Source of the DNA: RGIG4079 sp045646905
GTDB taxonomy: Bacteria > Bacteroidota > Bacteroidia > Bacteroidales > Muribaculaceae
DNA: 9,398 bases
Assembly (NCBI GenBank): GCA_045646905.1
Contig: JAZRLP010000027.1
Coordinates: 1 to 9,398, forward strand
Direction: 5' to 3'
Positions 5,347-9,398 of the stretch are shown one piece after another. Position 1 is the stretch's first letter. Each line of letters opens with the position of its first letter. A model generated the notes under the pieces. That model was not told the DNA's origin. It saw only the letters and a list, made by a program, of their open reading frames with translations, and did not search any database. The position numbers and the translations under genes were made by a program.

Positions 5347-6040
5347 GAAAATCAAAGCAAATATACCTAATACCATCACATGCCTTAACCTTCTATCGGG
5401 TTGTGTGGCATGCATTTTTGCATTTCATTCACAAGAAATGTTTGGTTCATTTAAAGGTTACGAATTAGTGTATATTCTCATAGGTGCCGCTGCAATATTC
5501 GACTTTTTTGATGGTGCAGCAGCTCGCTTGCTCCACGCAACATCAAATATAGGCAAAGAACTCGACTCGCTCAGCGACCTCATAAGTTTCGGTGTAGCCC
5601 CAGCAATGCTCATGTATAACACCATGACTTTCCACAATGGCGAATCGTTTTCGGCATACGCAGCCTTGGCAATAGCCGTGTTTGGAGCCATTCGCCTTGC
5701 GCGTTTCAATGTTGATGATCGTCAAACCGATACTTTTATAGGGCTTCCCATCCCTGCCAATGCCATTTTTTGGATTGGCGCAAGCGCATTAATCTACCAA
5801 TTTGGGTATCCTGGCGACACAGCAGTAATTATAGCGTTGATAATCATGTCATTGTTAATGGTTGCCCCCATTAAAATGTACTCTCTCAAGTTTCACAATT
5901 TTGCTTTCCGCGAAAACTACAAACGCTATCTCATAATCCTTTCGGCCATATTGTTTGTTATCTTCTTTGGCATACCAGGATTAGCATATGAAATCATATT
6001 ATACATTTTGCTATCGGTGTTTTCTCGCAAAAACATCTAA
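5339..6040 (+). CDS. pssA: CDP-diacylglycerol-serine O-phosphatidyltransferase
   Basis: PssA joins CDP-diacylglycerol and serine to make phosphatidylserine, the substrate of Psd encoded just upstream. The 233-residue protein has the full CDP-alcohol phosphotransferase signature: Asp55, Asp58, Gly59, Ala62, Arg63, Gly72, Asp76 and Asp80, where the Asp residues bind the metal and the last one is the catalytic base. Several hydrophobic segments span the membrane (about 15-30, 41-55, 105-122, 142-156, 161-180 and 196-227), as usual for this integral inner-membrane family. The ATG at 5339 overlaps the last codons of psd and gives the typical start MFKKIKANIPNTITCLNLLS; an in-frame ATG at 5297 lies within psd and adds residues with no match. 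It belongs to the type II enzymes found in Bacillus and Bacteroidetes. Confidence 0.95.
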   Translation: MFKKIKANIPNTITCLNLLSGCVACIFAFHSQEMFGSFKGYELVYILIGAAAIFDFFDGAAARLLHATSNIGKELDSLSDLISFGVAPAMLMYNTMTFHNGESFSAYAALAIAVFGAIRLARFNVDDRQTDTFIGLPIPANAIFWIGASALIYQFGYPGDTAVIIALIIMSLLMVAPIKMYSLKFHNFAFRENYKRYLIILSAILFVIFFGIPGLAYEIILYILLSVFSRKNI

Positions 6041-6090
6041 TTAGCAATCGCCGTTGCTACATATCTATATTTAATCTACTATTTTGAAAA

Positions 6091-6429
6091 ATGAGTGTTT
6101 TAGGATTTTTATTTCTACTATTCATAATATTTATCGGCTATCCGCTTTTTAAAGTGGGATACAAGTTTTATCGCATGCAGAAAGAGGCAAAAAAAGCCTT
6201 CTCGCAGTTCAACCAAAACCAACAAAAACAAGCCGATGAATATGAACGCCAACAACGCAGAAGCCAACAACGCCAACGCCGTAAAACTATGGGCGAATAT
6301 GTTGACTTTGAAGAAGTTTCTCCATCGGATCAACCTGCCAACGAAACTCACCAAAACTCTTCAAAAAAATCCTCTCACATCAAAGATGAGCCTCTCATTT
6401 CCGATGCTGAATGGGAAGAAATAAAGTAA
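6091..6429 (+). CDS. DUF4834-family small membrane protein
   Basis: A 112-residue protein of unknown function. Residues 4-20 form one hydrophobic helix, followed by a basic stretch (KVGYKFYRMQKEAKK, 21-35), which suggests an N-terminal membrane anchor with the tail in the cytosol. Residues 36-65 are rich in Gln, Arg and Asn and probably form a charged helix. Two short motifs follow: GEYVDFEEV (68-76) and, at the end, ISDAEWEEIK (103-112). This layout matches DUF4834, a family I know from Bacteroidetes, where the gene also sits beside psd and pssA. It lies 50 nt after pssA with no terminator between them, so it is probably in the same operon. A link to phospholipid synthesis is suggested only by that neighbourhood. 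Confidence 0.75.
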   Translation: MSVLGFLFLLFIIFIGYPLFKVGYKFYRMQKEAKKAFSQFNQNQQKQADEYERQQRRSQQRQRRKTMGEYVDFEEVSPSDQPANETHQNSSKKSSHIKDEPLISDAEWEEIK

Positions 6430-6456
6430 ACACAACCCCCTCAACAACTCTCCATT

Positions 6457-6810
6457 ATGAACTCCGAAGAGGTATATGCAATGTGTATGGAATTTCCCCA
6501 CGCCCAAGCCACATTCCCCTTCGACCAATCTACCCTTGTGTTTAAAGTGGGCGGCAAAATGTTTGCCCTATACCCTCTCGAAAAGCCCCACATACTCATG
6601 GTTAAGTGCGACCCCACACGCGCCATTGAACTTCGCGAACTGCATCACGAAATCAATCCTGCATGGCATATGAACAAAACTCATTGGAATCAAATCGACA
6701 TCACCGGCTCACTTTCGCACGCATTCATACAAGAACTGGTGGCTCATTCCTACGACCTGGTAGTCGCAAAACTCTCTCGCAAAATAAAAAACGAACTCAA
6801 CATAAAATAA
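6457..6810 (+). CDS. MmcQ/YjbR-family protein
   Basis: The 117-residue protein is typical in length for MmcQ/YjbR, a small family with a CyaY-like fold that is often called DNA-binding; no precise role is established. Family marks are FPFDQSTLVFKVGGKMFAL (20-38) and PAWHMNKTHWNQI (68-80), close to the PAYHMNKKHW consensus. The C-terminus (100-117) is a basic helix. There is no signal peptide or membrane segment, so it is cytosolic. It starts 27 nt after the DUF4834 stop and ends 12 nt before the DUF2461 start, consistent with cotranscription from the psd promoter. Confidence 0.88.
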   Translation: MNSEEVYAMCMEFPHAQATFPFDQSTLVFKVGGKMFALYPLEKPHILMVKCDPTRAIELRELHHEINPAWHMNKTHWNQIDITGSLSHAFIQELVAHSYDLVVAKLSRKIKNELNIK

Positions 6811-6822
6811 TCTCTCTTCACC

Positions 6823-7527
6823 ATGGCACAATATTACACCCACCGTCTCTTTGACTTCCTTCACCAAGTGGCAGCCAACAACAATCGCGAATGGTTTCAC
6901 GCCCACAAAGGCGAATACGACGAGCTACGCACCTTGTGGATGGAAGACCTCGACCGACTCATCTCATTGATGACCACATGGGAGCCTCAACTCGCCTCAC
7001 AATCGGCCAAAACTTGTGCCTATCGTTTCTATCGCGACACTCGATTTTCGCAAGACAAATCGCCCTACAAAACTTTCTTCTCGGCTGCCATAAGCCCCTG
7101 GGGACGCAAATTGCCTCGTGCCGGATATTATCTCCACATGGGCATCGACGAAGAAAACCTATGGGGAGGCTCGGGCCTTTATGGAGGCATTTGGTGTCCC
7201 GATGCAACTATGCTTCGCAAACTGCGCCACGCCATCGTTGATAATATCGAAGAATTTGAAGAGATTATCAACAACCCCGAGTTTGTCAAGCATTTCCCCT
7301 CGTGGATAGGCGACTCGCTCAAAAAAGTGCCTAAAGGATGGGATAAAGAGCATCCTCAAGCCGAATTGTTGAAACTCAAAGAATATGGCCGCCTCAACTC
7401 ATGCAAAGAAGCCTTCTTCCGCGACCCTCAATGGGTTGAAATCGCCGCCTATCGATTCGCCCTTCTAAAACCCCTCATCGACTTCCTCAACTACTCCCTC
7501 GACGAAGAAGAGCCATTTACATTGTAA
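6823..7527 (+). CDS. DUF2461-family protein (TIGR02453 type)
   Basis: A 234-residue protein of unknown function, the usual length for DUF2461. Conserved blocks are visible: NNNREWF (19-25), YRFYRDTRFSQDKSPYKTFF (67-86), the glycine-rich HMGIDEENLWGGSGLYGG (105-122) and PKGWDKEHPQAELLK (170-184). The family occurs widely in bacteria and some fungi; the many conserved Arg, Asp and His residues hint at an enzyme, but no reaction is known to me. There is no signal peptide or membrane segment. It follows the MmcQ/YjbR gene by 12 nt and is the last gene before a strong terminator, so it closes the psd-pssA operon. Whether it works with the lipid enzymes cannot be told from the sequence. Confidence 0.9.
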   Translation: MAQYYTHRLFDFLHQVAANNNREWFHAHKGEYDELRTLWMEDLDRLISLMTTWEPQLASQSAKTCAYRFYRDTRFSQDKSPYKTFFSAAISPWGRKLPRAGYYLHMGIDEENLWGGSGLYGGIWCPDATMLRKLRHAIVDNIEEFEEIINNPEFVKHFPSWIGDSLKKVPKGWDKEHPQAELLKLKEYGRLNSCKEAFFRDPQWVEIAAYRFALLKPLIDFLNYSLDEEEPFTL

Positions 7528-7551
7528 CACATTTCACCTTCATCATACAAC

Positions 7552-7588
7552 AACTGACATCGCCACATGGCAATGTCAGTTTATTTTT
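7552..7588 (+). terminator. Intrinsic terminator closing the psd-pssA operon
   Basis: A 9-bp stem, AACTGACAT (7552-7560) with ATGTCAGTT (7573-7581), continues after one mismatch as GCC/GGC around a 4-nt ACAT loop. TTATTTTT follows (7581-7588), and another T-run lies at 7594-7599. It starts 25 nt after the DUF2461 stop. Confidence 0.87.
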
Positions 7589-7614
7589 GGGCATTTTTTC
7601 CTCGTTTCCTCTTA

Positions 7615-7633
7615 TTGGGAACAATTTGGGAAC
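7615..7633 (+). repeat. Two direct repeats of TTGGGAAC, 11 bp apart
   Basis: TTGGGAAC occurs at 7615-7622 and 7626-7633, each within an A/T-rich context. The 11-bp step is close to one helical turn, so a dimeric protein could bind both on one face of the DNA. The sites lie about 33 bp before the -7 box of the following gene, where activators often bind; that role is inferred. Confidence 0.4.
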
Positions 7634-7647
7634 TGGTTTTATGGGTG

Positions 7648-7679
7648 TTTTCACAAAATACGATGTATTTTTGTGAAAA
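7648..7679 (+). promoter_or_regulatory. Promoter -7 box inside a long inverted repeat
   Basis: TATTTTTG at 7666-7673 fits the TAnnTTTG box, but no good -33 element lies 19-21 bp upstream. The box sits in a dyad: TTTTCACAAAATAC (7648-7661) and GTATTTTTGTGAAAA (7665-7679) are complementary with one extra T and a GAT spacer. Transcription would begin close to 7680, leaving a leader of about 23 nt. A protein bound to the dyad would cover the promoter. It is not a terminator, since A-rich sequence follows. Confidence 0.5.
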
Positions 7680-7702
7680 ATTAAACGAATCTCCATTTTT
7701 TG

Positions 7703-9397
7703 ATGAAACACCTTATTACTTTTATATTATCAGTACTCTTGTTCTCGGCTTGTGGGAATCGAGAGCGAGTGCAATTTGGAAAATTACAACAGATAGACTC
7801 TCTTGCCGAATCTCAACCCGATAGTGCAGTAGCCATGATTAAAACAATCAATCGAGACACCCTATTGGGTAACGACAACAAATATTATTTTGACCTATTA
7901 GAAATTCGCACTAACGATAAAGCATACATTGCCCACACCTTCGATTCTGCAATACTATCGGTTATCAACTATTTTGAAAATCACGATTTCAATAATCTAC
8001 TTCCAGTAGCCTACTATTATGGAGGTCGTGTGTATTCCGACCTTGGCGATGCCCCACAAGCACTCGAATATTTCCATAAAGCACTTGACTGCCCCAATAT
8101 CAACTCCCACACAATGGCTGTTGCATATGCACAAATTGCAAGCTTATATCATGAACAAAAAGTATATGATTTAGCGATTCCTGCTTATAAAAAAGCAATT
8201 AAGCTAAATAAGGACAACAACAACTATATCAGCTTACTATATAACAAACATAGTCTAGGTGAGATACTTTTTGTACAAAATCAAAATGATAGCGCATTAG
8301 TCTTGTTTAATGAAATCATAAAACAAGCCAAAGAAATTGGATATACTAAACTAATTGCATCTACAAAACAATCCCTTGCAGAATTGTATCTTTTTGAAAA
8401 AGATTACAAAAAAGCATCTGACTTATTAAATTCCATAAAAAACGATCTTCCCAAAGAGGATTCTACCACTATTGCGAATACATTTGCACATCTATATTAT
8501 AGATTGAACAATCTTGATTCAACTATTTTCTATTGCAACAAACTTATTAAATCGAAGAATCTTAATGTCAAACGAAATGGGTATGCCATTTTAGCAAATT
8601 TTTATATCAACAATAAAGACATAAAAAAAGCAACTCCTTATATAATTGAGTCTCAATTAATCTCTGACTCTATTCAAAATTTAGAAACTCCTAATGAAAT
8701 CATACAACAATCATCTATATATAACTACCAAATTCGCGAACGCGAAAACAATAAGCTAAAGCAAAAAACTCAAGAAAACGAAATTAAAATAATCCTGTTG
8801 AGTATTTCGATATTTATGGCGTTGATTATTGCTTATGCCCTACGAATGAAAAATAAGGCTCAAAAAGAGAGAATCAATCGAATTTTGAATGAGCATTATC
8901 AATCTCAAAATCTTATTTCAAATGCTGAAAATCGAATCAGCGAATTGGAAGCACTTCTGGAAACTGAAACTGATAAGTCGCAACGCTTAATTAATGAACT
9001 CGAGATGCAAAAAGAGTCATTGCAATTATATACCCAACAAGCCAAACTTCGCGAAGATGCTACTAATGCCATCGAAACGGCTGAAATCGTTGCCCGATTC
9101 CGTAAAACTCTCTCTAATGACTCTAATCCTTTTGACAACGATTGGGAACAACTTGACAAATATATTAACCAACAATTCCCAGGATTTAAAAATGTGCTAT
9201 ACAAATTAGCAAAATTAAGCGAAATCGAATATCAAGTGTGCCTACTTTTAAAAGCCCAATTTACCCCAACCGAAATTACAAAATTGGTCAATTTAAGCAA
9301 GAGTGGATTGGGAAATGCTCGAAAAAGACTATTCGTTAAAGCATTCAAAACCGACGGAACGGCCTCTGACTGGGATAAATTCATCATTTCTCTTTAA
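7703..9397 (+). CDS. TPR-repeat membrane protein with C-terminal helix-turn-helix
   Basis: A 564-residue protein of a layout common in Bacteroidetes. Residues 1-16 form a signal peptide ending in a lipobox-like FSAC with Cys17. About 100-320 hold TPR-like helical repeats (for example PQALEYFHKALD, 118-129, and YDLAIPAYKKAIKLN, 155-169). A membrane helix spans about 362-380, a coiled coil about 385-450, and the C-terminus (LSEIEYQVCLLLKAQFTPTE, 505-524, and NLSKSGLGNARKRLF after it) resembles the LuxR-type helix-turn-helix. This suggests repeats outside the cytoplasm sensing a partner and an HTH inside binding DNA. Cys17 with a later membrane helix is notable; if lipidated, the protein should stay in the inner membrane. 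I chose the ATG at 7703 over the TTG at 7700. The middle (about 8150-8900) is more A/T-rich than the upstream genes. The target is unknown; the gene is complete and has its own promoter. Confidence 0.85.
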   Translation: MKHLITFILSVLLFSACGNRERVQFGKLQQIDSLAESQPDSAVAMIKTINRDTLLGNDNKYYFDLLEIRTNDKAYIAHTFDSAILSVINYFENHDFNNLLPVAYYYGGRVYSDLGDAPQALEYFHKALDCPNINSHTMAVAYAQIASLYHEQKVYDLAIPAYKKAIKLNKDNNNYISLLYNKHSLGEILFVQNQNDSALVLFNEIIKQAKEIGYTKLIASTKQSLAELYLFEKDYKKASDLLNSIKNDLPKEDSTTIANTFAHLYYRLNNLDSTIFYCNKLIKSKNLNVKRNGYAILANFYINNKDIKKATPYIIESQLISDSIQNLETPNEIIQQSSIYNYQIRERENNKLKQKTQENEIKIILLSISIFMALIIAYALRMKNKAQKERINRILNEHYQSQNLISNAENRISELEALLETETDKSQRLINELEMQKESLQLYTQQAKLREDATNAIETAEIVARFRKTLSNDSNPFDNDWEQLDKYINQQFPGFKNVLYKLAKLSEIEYQVCLLLKAQFTPTEITKLVNLSKSGLGNARKRLFVKAFKTDGTASDWDKFIISL

Positions 9398-9398
9398 C

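Noticed and set aside
5458..5725. Open frames on the - strand within pssA
   Set aside because: pssA has a full catalytic signature on the + strand; the antisense frames are by-products of its codon use.
7700..7702. TTG start for the TPR gene
   Set aside because: An ATG follows directly at 7703 and gives a clean signal peptide.
1..9398. CRISPR array, phage genes or a defence island
   Set aside because: No spaced repeats or phage genes are seen; the only mobile DNA is the IS end at the left edge. The AAA+ gene alone is not evidence of a defence system.

Overview
The window reads as chromosomal DNA of a Bacteroidales bacterium, probably gut-associated; I cannot fix the genus. The evidence is repeated Bacteroidetes-type promoters (TTG or TTTG, 19-21 bp, then TAnnTTTG), A-rich sequence instead of Shine-Dalgarno sites before the starts, a DUF4834-family gene beside psd/pssA, and a lipoprotein-like TPR/transmembrane/helix-turn-helix protein of a type common in this phylum. 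Every complete gene is on the + strand.

Positions 1-139 are the end of an insertion sequence on the - strand: the first 30 codons of a transposase OrfA-like protein and a putative terminus. Next come a G-rich palindromic block (166-193) and an intrinsic terminator (220-252) with no gene in front of it. About 300 AT-rich bases without a convincing gene lead to asnA (aspartate-ammonia ligase), which has its own promoter and terminator.

The second unit is a promoter at 1748-1777, a leader of nearly 390 nt, and a 657-aa AAA+ ATPase of the CbbX/SpoVK type with an unrecognised N-terminal half and a very acidic linker. The leader holds a 17-codon ORF whose stop codon lies on the base of a long hairpin followed by T-runs, an arrangement that resembles an attenuator. 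This is the best candidate here for something undescribed.

A tRNA-Asp(GTC) gene follows with its own promoter and terminator. A third protein unit starts at a promoter at 4608-4638: psd and pssA (phosphatidylethanolamine synthesis, 8-bp overlap), a small DUF4834 membrane protein, a MmcQ/YjbR-family protein and a DUF2461 protein, closed by a strong terminator at 7552-7588. The two lipid enzymes catalyse consecutive steps: PssA makes phosphatidylserine and Psd decarboxylates it.

The last gene (7703-9397) encodes a probable membrane-bound TPR sensor or regulator with a C-terminal HTH. Its promoter region carries two direct repeats 11 bp apart and a long inverted repeat over the -7 box, which suggests specific regulation.
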